A stretch of DNA of 24,321 nucleotides from Bermanella sp034110565 (GCA_034110565.1 JAWUYY010000087.1:1-24321); one strand, 5' to 3'; counted from the first letter of the stretch, positions 15,832-24,190 are shown. Numbers and translations: made by a program. The notes: a model not told the origin generated them from the sequence alone.

Positions 15832-15845
15832 TGGATTACTAGTTT

Positions 15846-15884
15846 AAAAACCAAGGGGATAAGCGACTTTGGTTTTATCTTTTT
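15846..15884 (+). terminator. Terminator of the ThiF-MMPL operon
   Basis: AAAACCAAGG pairs with CTTTGGTTTT around a 10-nt loop, followed by ATCTTTTT. It lies 15 nt after the barrel gene's stop and closes the operon. Confidence 0.75.
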
Positions 15885-15945
15885 CCTGAGCACAGCCTTC
15901 TTTAGTTATGCTACCCTTGGTTTAATACACTGATTTAGAGTGATT

Positions 15946-16356
15946 ATGCTGATTATTTCCAACCATGTATCTATTCCCTCTCATGAAATTGAGATGCAGG
16001 CTATTCGTGCTCAGGGGGCAGGGGGCCAGAATGTTAATAAGGTCTCAAGCGCAATACATTTACGTTTTGATATTAGGGCATCTAGCTTACCTGAATTTTA
16101 TAAGGAGCGTTTGCTAGCTTTAAGTGATTACCGCTTAACAAAAGATGGTTGCATCGTGATTAAAAGCCAAGAGCATCGTAGTCAAGAATTAAACCGTCAG
16201 GCGGCTTTAGAGCGCCTTGCGGCGTTGATTCGTCAGGTGAATGTCGTGCAGAAAACTCGCAGACCTACCAAACCTTCTCGTTCTGCCAAAATGAAACGTA
16301 TGGACAAAAAAACTAAGCACGGACAAACCAAGGCTTTGCGCGGGCGAGTTGTGTGA
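15946..16356 (+). CDS. arfB: Alternative ribosome-rescue factor B (peptidyl-tRNA hydrolase ArfB/YaeJ)
   Basis: ArfB releases stalled ribosomes on truncated mRNA by hydrolysing peptidyl-tRNA. The GGQ catalytic motif is at residues 26-28 within 'RAQGAGGQNVNK', followed by the family's 'IHLRFDIRASSLPE' and 'SQEHRSQELNRQAAL'. The C-terminal tail (about 105-136) is basic ('KTRRPTKPSRSAKMKR') and enters the mRNA channel in the E. coli protein. Length is 136 aa from this ATG, close to E. coli YaeJ and aligned with it from the first residues. The GTG at 15940 would add two residues, but AGAG at 15937-15940 serves the ATG better. It ends 1 nt from the stop of the convergent regulator gene. Confidence 0.95.
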   Translation: MLIISNHVSIPSHEIEMQAIRAQGAGGQNVNKVSSAIHLRFDIRASSLPEFYKERLLALSDYRLTKDGCIVIKSQEHRSQELNRQAALERLAALIRQVNVVQKTRRPTKPSRSAKMKRMDKKTKHGQTKALRGRVV

Positions 16357-16357
16357 G

Positions 16358-17341
16358 TTAGTGGGTGCTAAATAGTTTTGCTCGCACCATGTCTCGGTAC
16401 TTTTTCGGATTCGTTGCTAATAAACGCTTAAACAAACGATTAAAGTGCGACAAGTCATGGTAGCCCACCTGGCAGGCCACTTCATAAATTGATAAATTAC
16501 TATTTTTCAGTAAATCTTTTGCTGCATCTATTCTTAATTGTTGCAAATAATTCAGCGGAGTCACGCTGGTGGCGGCTTTAAATCGTCGGTTTAGGGTCCT
16601 CACACTCAATTCAAATTCTTTAGCCAGCGCTTTAATGGTGATGTCTTGCTCGTAATGATCCTGAAGCCAGGCTTGAATCTGCACAATATCTTCATCAGGG
16701 TGCTGACTGTGCTCATTGACAAAACTGATGCTGCTATAGGCTTTACGCACTTCATGGGAAAAGTGTCGCTCGACATGCATGGCGACTAACTTATTGTAAA
16801 TTTTCTGTATTAAAAAAACGGTGAGATCGGCAAACGCATTGACACTGGCAGCTGTGAATAAGTTGCCCGCTTGTACAATAAAGTGCTGACGCTTAAGTTG
16901 AATACTTGGGTAATCTTTTTGAAAGCGATCAAAGTAGTACCAGTGCGTGGTGGCGGCCTGATTATCAAGCAAGCCTGTTTCCGCTAGAAAGCTCACACCT
17001 ATACCCACGCTGCAAATAAGCGTGCCTTGCTTGTGTAAGCGTCGAATCCAATCTAATAATTTAGGGTTTTGGCGTATTGATGATTTTGGGTTACGCCATA
17101 GGGCAGGTAAAAACAGAATGTCGGTTTGATCAATATCATCGAGTGTGTGGTCGGGTGTAAGGCTAAATCCTGCAGCGGTCTGTACGCTGTCAGTGGTTAA
17201 ACCTACTGTAACAATATCAAGCGGCTGCATGGTGCGACTTTGCACTTGGGCAGCGTTCTCAGCGGCGCGAAACATCTCAATAGGAAGAGTCATGCTCGTT
17301 GCCAGCATTTGGTCGCAGCAGAAGAAGGTAATATGGTTCAT
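16358..17341 (-). CDS. GlxA-family AraC-type transcriptional regulator
   Basis: A 327-aa regulator. The N-terminal half (about 1-190) is a DJ-1/PfpI glutamine-amidotransferase-like domain with Cys110 at the nucleophile elbow ('LICSVGIGVSFLAETGLLD'). The C-terminal half (about 222-322) is an AraC helix-turn-helix pair ('DITIKALAKEFELSVRTLNRRF' region and 'YEVACQVGYHDLSHFNRLFKR'). GlxA-type regulators often control amine, choline or arginine metabolism, but nothing nearby points to a target. It is convergent with arfB (1-nt gap) and divergent from fabY across 207 bp, so it might regulate fabY or itself. That is a weak inference. Confidence 0.9.
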   Translation of the reverse strand: MNHITFFCCDQMLATSMTLPIEMFRAAENAAQVQSRTMQPLDIVTVGLTTDSVQTAAGFSLTPDHTLDDIDQTDILFLPALWRNPKSSIRQNPKLLDWIRRLHKQGTLICSVGIGVSFLAETGLLDNQAATTHWYYFDRFQKDYPSIQLKRQHFIVQAGNLFTAASVNAFADLTVFLIQKIYNKLVAMHVERHFSHEVRKAYSSISFVNEHSQHPDEDIVQIQAWLQDHYEQDITIKALAKEFELSVRTLNRRFKAATSVTPLNYLQQLRIDAAKDLLKNSNLSIYEVACQVGYHDLSHFNRLFKRLLATNPKKYRDMVRAKLFSTH

Positions 17342-17399
17342 AGTCTAGACTGGCTAATTCAGCTTGTTTTGTGGCCTGAATGTCTAATCTATAGTATTT

Positions 17400-17430
17400 A
17401 TAAGGTTTAACAATGCTATTTAGACCTTAT
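17400..17430. repeat. Inverted repeat in the regulator-fabY divergent region
   Basis: ATAAGGT (17400-17406) and ACCTTAT (17424-17430) form a perfect 7-bp dyad with a 17-nt spacer, in the 207-bp region between the GlxA-type regulator and fabY. It could be an operator. Otherwise this region is AT-rich with no confident promoter call. Confidence 0.35.
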
Positions 17431-17548
17431 TTTATCGTGTTTATAGCGATTGGCCTATATAGCTATTTATATGGCTAAATTGACTTATCTTGTGTTGATT
17501 TATGTCCTTAAACTGCTTGTATTCTCTACTTAATAACGTGGTAAGTGC

Positions 17549-19507
17549 ATGGCTAGTTTACCTATCATTATCGGCTTTGGTGGCTATAACGCTGCGGGGC
17601 GCTCGTCTTTTCATCACGCTTATCAGCGCTTAATCATTGAGTCACTCAGCTTGCAGCAAAGACAATCCACACTGGCCAATTTGGCTGTGTTAATGGGCTT
17701 GGTAACACCCGATGGAGAACAATTAGAGCGGTTTATTGATGGGCAAGGCCGAAGTTTAAATCTCACTGAATTAGATGCTCAATATTCACAGGTGATTTTA
17801 AAAAGCACATTGGTACGGCGTATAGAGAAAACGTATTTTGATGTAGACGCCGTACCTTGGCAGCAAAATATTACCCTAGATAATGGGTCTGAAACCCCCA
17901 TTACATTTGATCTATCGAAAAAGCTCATGCCAAGGGTTGTACCTGATGACTGGCAGGTGGATGAGCTGGATCAAAAGACCTACAAAATCACCTTAACTGG
18001 ACCATTAGACGTAAAATTCAATAATGTACGTGATTTAAGCGTGAAAGGGGCTGGTCAGTTTCCATCTGGTTTTACACCAAGCCAGCATTACAATTCGCGC
18101 TTTCATCCTCGATCATTGCAGATGGCTATATTGGGTGCGTCGGATGCCATTAATAGCACGGGCATCCCTTGGCAAACCATCGCCGATGCAGTTAGCCCTG
18201 ATGAGGTAGCGGTGTACTCTAGCAATATAATGGGGCAATTAGATGAGGCAGGTCTAGGTGGAATGCTTAATGCGCGACTGAAGGGAAAGCGTATTACCAG
18301 TAAGCAGTGCCCGTTGGGTCATAACAGCATGACAGCGGACTTCATCAATGCCTACGTACTAGGCAGTGTGGGGTCAACTGGATCCATTACTGGTGCTTGT
18401 GCCAGTTTTTTGTATAACTTAAAGGCTGGCATGGAAGACATTCAAAGTGGCCGTAAGAAAGTAGTGCTAGTGGGCAACAGTGAAACCCCTATTACGTCTG
18501 AGATTATAGATGGTTATGCCAGCATGGGGGCGCTTGCTAGTGAAGAAGGACTGCGTCATCTTGATAAAACGGATGAAGTCGATTTACGCAGAAGTAGCCG
18601 GCCTTTCTCGGATAATTGCGGGTTTACCATTGCTGAGTCGAGTCAGTATGTTGTGTTAATGGATGATTCGTTGGCCATGACTCTAGGCGCGAATATATAC
18701 GGCGCGGTAACGGATGTGTTTGTGAATGCGGATGGTATTAAACAGTCCATATCCACCCCAGGAGCCGGAAACATGATCACCATGGCAAAAGCCGTAGCAT
18801 CTGCACAAGCGTTACTAGGTGAGAGAGCAATACGTGAGCATAGCTTCGTTCAGGCACATGGTTCGAGCACGCCCTTGAATCGAGTAACCGAATCTAAAAT
18901 TTATCATAAAATAGCACAAACCTTTGGCATTAAATCTTGGCCTATTTGTGCGGTGAAATCCTACTTGGGCCATTCATTGGCGGCAGCCAGTGGCGATCAG
19001 TTAGCAATGACACTAGGTGTGTTCGCCCATGGTGTGATCCCTAAGGTTAATGCTATTGATCATATTGCCGAGGATGTATTCTCTGAGCATTTGCATATAC
19101 CTCTTGAGCATATTTCAAAGTCGCCACAACACTGGCAGGTGGCTTTCTTAAACTCAAAAGGATTTGGAGGTAATAATGCAAGTGCTGTTGTATTGGCTCC
19201 TAGTGTGGTGAAAAAAATGATGGTGCAGCGTCATGGCGACCTTGTATTTAAAGAGTATGAAAGTCGCCTAGCTTTTACACAAGAGCAGGCATTACAATAC
19301 GACAAGCAAGCCAGCATGGGGGACTTAAATGCTATTTATCGATATGGTGAGCGTTGCATTAACGAAGAGGAGATACAGCTGACTCAAGAGACACTCACCT
19401 TGCCTGGCTTTATGCAAAATATTCAACTACCTACGCAGCATGCCTACCAAAACTGGCTGAGTGAAGAAGGCGAAGAAGCACGCTTGCTAGCGCGCATTCG
19501 TTCTTAA
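17549..19507 (+). CDS. fabY: Beta-ketoacyl-ACP synthase FabY
   Basis: A 652-aa FabY-type condensing enzyme, long compared with FabB/FabF/FabH and strongly like the Pseudomonas protein ('IIGFGGYNAAGRSSFHH' start; 'FHPRSLQMA'; 'VTDVFVNADG'). In Pseudomonas aeruginosa FabY starts fatty-acid synthesis by condensing acetyl-CoA with malonyl-ACP, the role FabH has elsewhere. The thiolase-fold triad is Cys284 ('TGACASF'), His437 ('QAHGSSTP') and His475 ('YLGHSLA'). There is an N-terminal extension of roughly 170 residues and a C-terminal extension after the core. It stands alone, divergent from a GlxA-type regulator. It is not part of the upstream MMPL operon, though it would supply cell fatty acids. 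Confidence 0.95.
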   Translation: MASLPIIIGFGGYNAAGRSSFHHAYQRLIIESLSLQQRQSTLANLAVLMGLVTPDGEQLERFIDGQGRSLNLTELDAQYSQVILKSTLVRRIEKTYFDVDAVPWQQNITLDNGSETPITFDLSKKLMPRVVPDDWQVDELDQKTYKITLTGPLDVKFNNVRDLSVKGAGQFPSGFTPSQHYNSRFHPRSLQMAILGASDAINSTGIPWQTIADAVSPDEVAVYSSNIMGQLDEAGLGGMLNARLKGKRITSKQCPLGHNSMTADFINAYVLGSVGSTGSITGACASFLYNLKAGMEDIQSGRKKVVLVGNSETPITSEIIDGYASMGALASEEGLRHLDKTDEVDLRRSSRPFSDNCGFTIAESSQYVVLMDDSLAMTLGANIYGAVTDVFVNADGIKQSISTPGAGNMITMAKAVASAQALLGERAIREHSFVQAHGSSTPLNRVTESKIYHKIAQTFGIKSWPICAVKSYLGHSLAAASGDQLAMTLGVFAHGVIPKVNAIDHIAEDVFSEHLHIPLEHISKSPQHWQVAFLNSKGFGGNNASAVVLAPSVVKKMMVQRHGDLVFKEYESRLAFTQEQALQYDKQASMGDLNAIYRYGERCINEEEIQLTQETLTLPGFMQNIQLPTQHAYQNWLSEEGEEARLLARIRS

Positions 19508-19536
19508 AAAAGGGTGGCAGGGAATCCTCTGAGCTC

Positions 19537-19545
19537 TGTTATACT
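19537..19545 (+). promoter_or_regulatory. Extended -10 promoter of the RhlE-like helicase gene
   Basis: TGTTATACT combines a TGn extension with a TATACT -10 (5/6). No good -35 is seen upstream, which is usual for extended -10 promoters. The start codon is 37 nt after the -10. Confidence 0.6.
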
Positions 19546-19581
19546 GCGCTTATTATTAGGCAACAGTAGAACGAGTAAATT

Positions 19582-20829
19582 ATGGGGTTTGACCAATTAG
19601 GCTTGCATGAAACCATTACCAAGACATTAAAGAGTCTTAAGTATGATGAGCCTACAGAAGTTCAACAACAGGTTATTCCCCACGTATTGGCCAATAGCGA
19701 TATTTTAGCGGGGGCGCAAACGGGTACCGGTAAAACCGCTGCGTTTGTACTGCCAATCATCCATCGATTATTACAAGCAGAAAACAACCATCACAGTCAT
19801 CCTGTCCTTACCGCTTTGATTCTTGCACCAACCAGAGAGCTGGCTTTACAAGTATTTAAAAGCGTTGAAACCTACAGCCAAAATACACACATTAAATCGA
19901 CAATTGTCTACGGTGGTGTGAGCATTGGAGCGCAAGTTGATCAGCTTAAAAAAGGGGTAGATATTTTAGTGGCCACGCCTGGTCGATTAATAGACCACCT
20001 TTTTAAAGGTACGGTAGATGTTAGCCAGTTAAATACCTTAGTTCTTGATGAGGCTGATCGTATGCTTGACATGGGATTCATTGATGACATTAAAATTATT
20101 CTTAAGCGTTTGCCTAATTCCCGTCAAACCATGTTATTCAGTGCTACATTAGACGACGCTATTTTTAAACTAAGTCAGACATTTTTAAATAACCCTAAAA
20201 TAATTGAAGTTCACAATCGCAATAGTGTAGCTGCACCAGTTCAACAAATCGTTTATAACCTTGATAGTGATCGTAAGCGTGAATTCATTTCATATTTGAT
20301 TGGTAGTAAAAACTGGCAGCAAGTCTTGGTGTTTACCCGTACCAAGCAAGGAGCGGATACACTGGCAAAAGAAATGAAAAAAGACGGCTTAGTAGCTGAA
20401 AGTATTCATGGGGATAAAAGCCAAGGCGCAAGAGAAAGAGCCTTGGAAGATTTCAAACAAGGAAAGGCTCGCGTATTAGTCGCTACGGATGTGGCTGCTC
20501 GAGGGCTGGATATTCGCCAGCTAAAGTACGTTATAAATTACGAGTTACCTTATATTGCAGAGGATTACATTCATCGCATTGGGCGCACAGGGCGGGCAGG
20601 GGAAGAAGGCTTAGCTATATCTCTCTTAGCGCCAGAGGAACAATATCTACTTGAGGAAATCGAAGTTCTCTTGGATACCCGTTTGAATCAGCAGTGGTAC
20701 CCAGGGTTTGAACCTGATTTAACAAAAGAGCCAGTGCAAGACAAGAAGAATACTAAGTCCGCACAAAAGCGCCGGGCGAAACAACGCGTTATGGGTAAGT
20801 CTACGGGCAATAAACGCCGCCGTTCATAA
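19582..20829 (+). CDS. rhlE: DEAD-box RNA helicase, RhlE-like
   Basis: A 415-aa ATP-dependent RNA helicase with the full motif set: Q motif 'EPTEVQQQ', motif I AQTGTGKT (45-52), Ia PTRELALQ (83-90), Ib TPGR (132-135), II DEAD (156-159), III SAT (187-189), V 'ATDVAARGLD' and VI 'HRIGRTGR'. A short basic tail ('KKNTKSAQKRRAKQR') ends the protein. The overall pattern fits the RhlE group, which acts in ribosome assembly and RNA turnover; the exact subgroup is less sure than the family. It is transcribed from an extended -10 promoter and followed after 17 nt by a LETM1-like gene, so the two are probably co-transcribed. Confidence 0.9.
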   Translation: MGFDQLGLHETITKTLKSLKYDEPTEVQQQVIPHVLANSDILAGAQTGTGKTAAFVLPIIHRLLQAENNHHSHPVLTALILAPTRELALQVFKSVETYSQNTHIKSTIVYGGVSIGAQVDQLKKGVDILVATPGRLIDHLFKGTVDVSQLNTLVLDEADRMLDMGFIDDIKIILKRLPNSRQTMLFSATLDDAIFKLSQTFLNNPKIIEVHNRNSVAAPVQQIVYNLDSDRKREFISYLIGSKNWQQVLVFTRTKQGADTLAKEMKKDGLVAESIHGDKSQGARERALEDFKQGKARVLVATDVAARGLDIRQLKYVINYELPYIAEDYIHRIGRTGRAGEEGLAISLLAPEEQYLLEEIEVLLDTRLNQQWYPGFEPDLTKEPVQDKKNTKSAQKRRAKQRVMGKSTGNKRRRS

Positions 20830-20846
20830 TTAAAGGATAGGAGAAT

Positions 20847-21314
20847 ATGAAGCGCTATCTCGAAGCACAAAAGCGATATTTGGAAACGGTTTCAAAAACG
20901 ATTCAAGGCTTGAAGCAAGAAAAAGAAGAAACCCGTGCCATGATGAAAACGTTTTTCAGTGTATTAACGCAAAAATTACCACAGGGCCATAAACCTGAGC
21001 CTGAAGAAATTGAAGCGGCTTTAGAGCAGTTAAAAGACGTGCATAAAATGGCTGGGTTGTTTGTTTTAGCTATAACCCCAGGCAGTGTGGTGACGTTGCC
21101 TGCATTGTGTGCATTGGGTAAACGCTTTGGTATTGATGTACTGCCCAGTGCGTTCAAAAAACTAAGTGAAGAAGAGTTGGATTCCTTTAAAGAATTTGAA
21201 GTGGTGTTATCGCAAGATTCAAAAAAACGCTTAGAACACGATAAGTCTGAGCGTCTTGAGTACAATATAATTGAACACGAATATACTGATAAAGAAAGAA
21301 AAAACGAGCTATGA
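20847..21314 (+). CDS. LETM1-like small protein
   Basis: A 155-aa protein. Residues 1-35 and 105-155 are highly charged and probably helical. The core (about 62-103) reads 'VHKMAGLFVLAITPGSVVTL' followed by 'LGKRFGIDVLPSAF', which resembles the ribosome-binding segment of mitochondrial LETM1 with its 'LLPSxF' ending. Bacterial LETM1-like proteins are widespread and poorly characterised. The core has one hydrophobic stretch that could touch or cross a membrane. AGGATAGGAG just before the ATG is a strong ribosome binding site. Lying directly behind an RNA helicase gene, a ribosome-linked role is an attractive but unproven inference. The terminator hairpin overlaps its stop codon. Confidence 0.7.
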   Translation: MKRYLEAQKRYLETVSKTIQGLKQEKEETRAMMKTFFSVLTQKLPQGHKPEPEEIEAALEQLKDVHKMAGLFVLAITPGSVVTLPALCALGKRFGIDVLPSAFKKLSEEELDSFKEFEVVLSQDSKKRLEHDKSERLEYNIIEHEYTDKERKNEL

Positions 21315-21340
21315 TCCACGTTAACGGATCATGCTCGTTT
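21302..21340. terminator. Terminator between the LETM1-like gene and marC
   Basis: AAACGAGC-T-ATGATCC pairs with GGATCATGCTCGTTT with one bulged base. The T run on the + side and the A run on the other side suit both convergent transcripts. It covers the stop codon of the LETM1-like gene. Confidence 0.75.
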
Positions 21341-21354
21341 ATATGCGTGACATT

Positions 21355-21987
21355 TTAGTGGTTAAATAAAAGACTATCCGCTAACCCATCAAACATAAAC
21401 TGCACAGCCAGTGCTGCGAGTAGGACACCGAATACTCGAGTAATAACATGCATACCGGTAATGCCCAATAATTTATGCACTTTTGTTGCAAGCAGTAGCA
21501 AGCACAAGGTTAGTGCCATAATTGATAAAATAGCCGCGATCACCATGCCTTGTTGAGCTGGTGCACCTGCACTTTGCGCCATTAATAAAATGGCTGCGCC
21601 CATGGCGCCAGGTCCTGCAATTAAGGGAGTAGCAAGAGGGAAGACAGAAATATCTTTTTTAGTTGACGCTTCATCTGTTTCTTCTTCGGTGGTTGTGAGT
21701 CCGCCATTTGCACGTGCAAACACCATATCAATAGCGATTAATAATAATAAAATACCACCTGCGACCTTCAGTGCTGCAAGGGAAATCCCCAAGGTTTTTA
21801 ATACAATCTCCCCCCCGAATGCGAAACCCAATAAAATACCAGAGGCAATAAAGGTACCACGATAAGCCATGGATTTAGCTTTGGCTTTTGATGTGCCTGC
21901 AGTAAGGGCAGCAAACACTGCCGCAACATCCAATGGGCCTACGGTTGCAAAGAATGTGGTAAATGCCACAACATAGGTTTCTAACAT
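21355..21987 (-). CDS. MarC-family (UPF0056) integral membrane protein
   Basis: A 210-aa inner-membrane protein with six predicted helices. Family landmarks are 'FFATVGPLDVAAVFAAL' at the start, 'LKVAGGILLLLIAIDMV' in helix three, 'FPLATPLIAGPGAM' in the middle and 'ITRVFGVLLAALAVQFMFDG' at the end. A charged cytoplasmic loop ('TTTEEETDEASTKKD') splits the two halves. MarC was first named for multiple antibiotic resistance, but that role was not supported and the function is unknown. Convergent with the LETM1-like gene; about 120 nt downstream of the hydrolase gene in its own transcription direction. Confidence 0.9.
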   Translation of the reverse strand: MLETYVVAFTTFFATVGPLDVAAVFAALTAGTSKAKAKSMAYRGTFIASGILLGFAFGGEIVLKTLGISLAALKVAGGILLLLIAIDMVFARANGGLTTTEEETDEASTKKDISVFPLATPLIAGPGAMGAAILLMAQSAGAPAQQGMVIAAILSIMALTLCLLLLATKVHKLLGITGMHVITRVFGVLLAALAVQFMFDGLADSLLFNH

Positions 21988-22049
21988 AGCTAGCTCTTTG
22001 TTAATGTTACATCAATAAAGTGTAGGGGATTTTAGCCTAGGGTAAAGTT

Positions 22050-22077
22050 CGTCGCTTTGTGTGTTGTCAAAGCGACG
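22050..22077. repeat. Perfect 10-bp hairpin between hydrolase and marC
   Basis: CGTCGCTTTG and CAAAGCGACG form a 10-bp GC-rich stem with an 8-nt loop, between two minus-strand genes. No T tract follows on either strand. It may be an RNA-processing or stability hairpin, or a Rho-independent terminator that has lost its T run. Confidence 0.55.
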
Positions 22078-22107
22078 CTTAATCGTATTACAGAAAATAT
22101 TAAAGAC

Positions 22108-22887
22108 TTAATTATTGGCCGCGGTTTCATCAATGTAGTGCTCAGCCCATACGGCAACACTGGCGGCAACGTAAGCTGCATCCTTACTATTTGTTAGCAG
22201 GTGGTCTGCCGGATCAAGACTGATAAAGCTTTTAGGATGTTTTGCATAGCCGTAAATATGTTCGGCTTCTTTAATTAAAACAGTTGTGTCGCGAGGTGAA
22301 TGAAATACCAATAATGGTATTTTCATTTTTCGAATCGTCTCGTCTTGGTTGTGACTATACACATCATCAATAAACTGTTTCTTTATGACAAAAGGGCGGC
22401 CAGATAGCAAAACATCAGCTTGCCCTTTGTTTTGAATTTCCTCTTCAAATTCAGCAAATTGTTTAATGACATGACAAGGCTTTGAAGGAGCGGCAACAGT
22501 GACCACGCCTTTAATACCTTTTATTTTGTCGGCAGCGCCGAGTACAACCGCGCCCCCAAAGCTATGGCCAATGAGTATTGAAGGCGCTTGATAATTATCT
22601 TTTAAGTGCTGAGCGACGAGCACAAGATCATCAATACTGGTTGAAAAATTTGTATTTTCAAATTCACCTTCGCTGTGTCCAATACCTGCAAAATCATAAC
22701 GTAAAACGGCATAACCTTGAGCAACTAATCCACGGCTAATGCGTGACGCGGCTAAGCTATCTTTACCACAAGTAAAGCAATGGGCATAAACAATAAAGGC
22801 TTTTGGATGAGGCCCTGGTTTTTCTAATATAGCCGCAAGCATACCTTGTGAGCCGTTAATTTCTAATTTAATACGATGCTTAGACAT
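22108..22887 (-). CDS. Alpha/beta hydrolase
   Basis: A 259-aa serine hydrolase. Nucleophile Ser109 in 'GHSFGG', acid Asp200 in 'HSPRDTTV' and base His229 in 'PADHLLT' form a complete triad. The segment 'YAHCFTCGKDSLAASRISRGL' followed by 'RYDFAGIGHSEGEF' is typical of the hydrolase domain often fused to, or paired with, OsmC-type peroxide reductases. Here the OsmC part is absent and no OsmC gene is nearby. There is no signal peptide, so it is cytoplasmic. Substrate unknown. About 130 bp separate it from the upstream TRIC-type gene. Confidence 0.88.
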   Translation of the reverse strand: MSKHRIKLEINGSQGMLAAILEKPGPHPKAFIVYAHCFTCGKDSLAASRISRGLVAQGYAVLRYDFAGIGHSEGEFENTNFSTSIDDLVLVAQHLKDNYQAPSILIGHSFGGAVVLGAADKIKGIKGVVTVAAPSKPCHVIKQFAEFEEEIQNKGQADVLLSGRPFVIKKQFIDDVYSHNQDETIRKMKIPLLVFHSPRDTTVLIKEAEHIYGYAKHPKSFISLDPADHLLTNSKDAAYVAASVAVWAEHYIDETAANN

Positions 22888-23016
22888 AGGATTCTCTTAT
22901 TAACTGCATTTAAAGGGAATCCCCTCTATTTGAAAGCCGAATAATGTACGTATGATTAATTACCAATGCAAACAAAACACTGTTTTAAGTGTATGGCATA
23001 AGCAAAATTTTGCCAT

Positions 23017-23628
23017 TTAACCTTGTTTGAACTTGGGTAGGCGTAAATCAAAAATAATGGCAGCACCTCGCACAATAAAGGCGCAGGCGATAGCCAGTAG
23101 AATACTCAGGTCTGGCTTCTCTAAAATATTCATAAATGCGAGATAACTACAGCTCCCCGTGATGGCTGCGGTTACATATATTTCAGGTTGCAGTAAGACA
23201 GGTGAGCGGTCGAGTAATATATCTCGAATTATAGACCCAAAGGTTGGTGTGATCATGCCCATGGCGATTGCAACTAAAGGATCAACGCCTAAGTGATAAG
23301 CCTTAGCGGTACCCAGTACGCTAAATAGAGCAAGCCCCATGGCGTCCATCCATATCAATATACGTTGGCGGCGAATAATTTGTCCTGCTGCAAAATAAGT
23401 CAAAATTGCGGCTGCAATACAGGTTTCTAAATCAATTGGATTAGCTACCCATGCGACCTCAACACCTAATATTAGATCGCGAACGGTTCCTCCGCCGATA
23501 CCTGTTGCAGTTGCGAATAATATAAAACCGAGAATATCGAGTTCTTTTTCAGCTGCCGCTAACGCACCCGATATGGCAAATACTGCAATGCCAGCTAAAC
23601 CAGCGTAGTAAAGTAAATCAAAAGGCAA
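23017..23628 (-). CDS. TRIC-type cation channel family protein (UPF0126/YicG-like)
   Basis: A 203-aa inner-membrane protein with about seven helices. It is built from two repeats, each with a Gly-rich bend and acidic signature: 'TGIGGGTVRDLILG' and 'TPTFGSIIRDILLDRSPVLL'. This is the bacterial TRIC (trimeric intracellular cation channel) family, whose members conduct K+ or Na+; some members have been linked to amino-acid transport. The start codon is TTG, chosen because GGAGG lies 8 nt upstream and no ATG or GTG is near the conserved N-terminus ('FDLLYYAGLAGIAVFAISG'). It lies 42 nt behind the DUF1851 gene and may share its promoter. Confidence 0.88.
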   Translation of the reverse strand: MPFDLLYYAGLAGIAVFAISGALAAAEKELDILGFILFATATGIGGGTVRDLILGVEVAWVANPIDLETCIAAAILTYFAAGQIIRRQRILIWMDAMGLALFSVLGTAKAYHLGVDPLVAIAMGMITPTFGSIIRDILLDRSPVLLQPEIYVTAAITGSCSYLAFMNILEKPDLSILLAIACAFIVRGAAIIFDLRLPKFKQG

Positions 23629-23670
23629 TCTTTAATCCTCCAAGGCAAGGACATTTCAAGTGATTGAGGT

Positions 23671-24105
23671 TTAGCTTAAAGGGGTGTAATTGACCTTTTT
23701 ACCACCGGCCCGGTCTATTTTTTGTGCAAGTTCACCTGAGAATTTGATGATGCTTTCAAAAGCCATTGGTTTAACGTTGAATACGGCATATTTGCCACCT
23801 AGCGCGCCTGGCTCAAGCATATGGAACTTCAAATTACTCTCTAAAGCCCCGTATTTCTCAGTAGCTTTGTGTACTAATGCATCCATAAACCAGTCTTGAT
23901 TGAATTCTTCTTCTTTAACTAATTCGTTATATTCATCTTTATCATCAGCAATGACTTCGCAATACAAGTCTTCGGGGCAGAGCCTCCAGAAGCGCTCATC
24001 TGTATCTTGAATAATAATGTTAGCAAATTCATTTTCTGCAATCAGCGTAATAGGCTCAATCCCTACCCAGCCCCAGTATTGTTTGACGGTGTCTAGAATA
24101 TTCAT
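23671..24105 (-). CDS. DUF1851-domain (Tdi1-like) protein
   Basis: A 144-aa soluble protein with the DUF1851 pattern: 'YWGWVGIEP' near the start, 'ENEFANIIIQDTDERFWRL' and 'CPEDLYCEVIADD'. This domain is found in Tdi1, an immunity protein against a type VI secretion DNase effector, and in many stand-alone proteins of unknown role. No effector or type VI gene is visible here, so an immunity function is not supported beyond the domain. The upstream minus-strand spacer has a perfect TATAAT at 24140-24145, and there is a terminator behind the preceding gene. Confidence 0.75.
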   Translation of the reverse strand: MNILDTVKQYWGWVGIEPITLIAENEFANIIIQDTDERFWRLCPEDLYCEVIADDKDEYNELVKEEEFNQDWFMDALVHKATEKYGALESNLKFHMLEPGALGGKYAVFNVKPMAFESIIKFSGELAQKIDRAGGKKVNYTPLS

Positions 24106-24139
24106 ATAAATGCTTTATTAAGTTAATGCTCAAGCCCCT

Positions 24140-24145
24140 ATTATA
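24140..24145 (-). promoter_or_regulatory. Candidate -10 element for the DUF1851 and TRIC genes
   Basis: TATAAT on the minus strand, 35 nt before the DUF1851 start. The -35 region is weak (no hexamer with more than about half a match at 16-18 bp), so confidence is limited. Confidence 0.45.
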
Positions 24146-24190
24146 GTTTAAAACCTAGAGTAAAAGCGTATAGATATTGTTGACGATAAA

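Noticed and set aside
17549..19507. fabY as part of the ThiF-MMPL system
   Set aside because: It is a recognisable housekeeping ketosynthase, separated by a terminator, arfB and a regulator, and has the higher GC of the flanks.
20903..21319. Minus-strand open frame of 138 codons opposite the LETM1-like gene
   Set aside because: Ser/Cys-rich translation typical of the antisense of a Glu/Lys-rich gene; the + strand gene has a strong ribosome binding site and family match.
23002..23013. Palindrome GCAAAATTTTGC near the end of the TRIC-type gene
   Set aside because: Short, AT-centred and without a T run in a useful place; compatible with chance.
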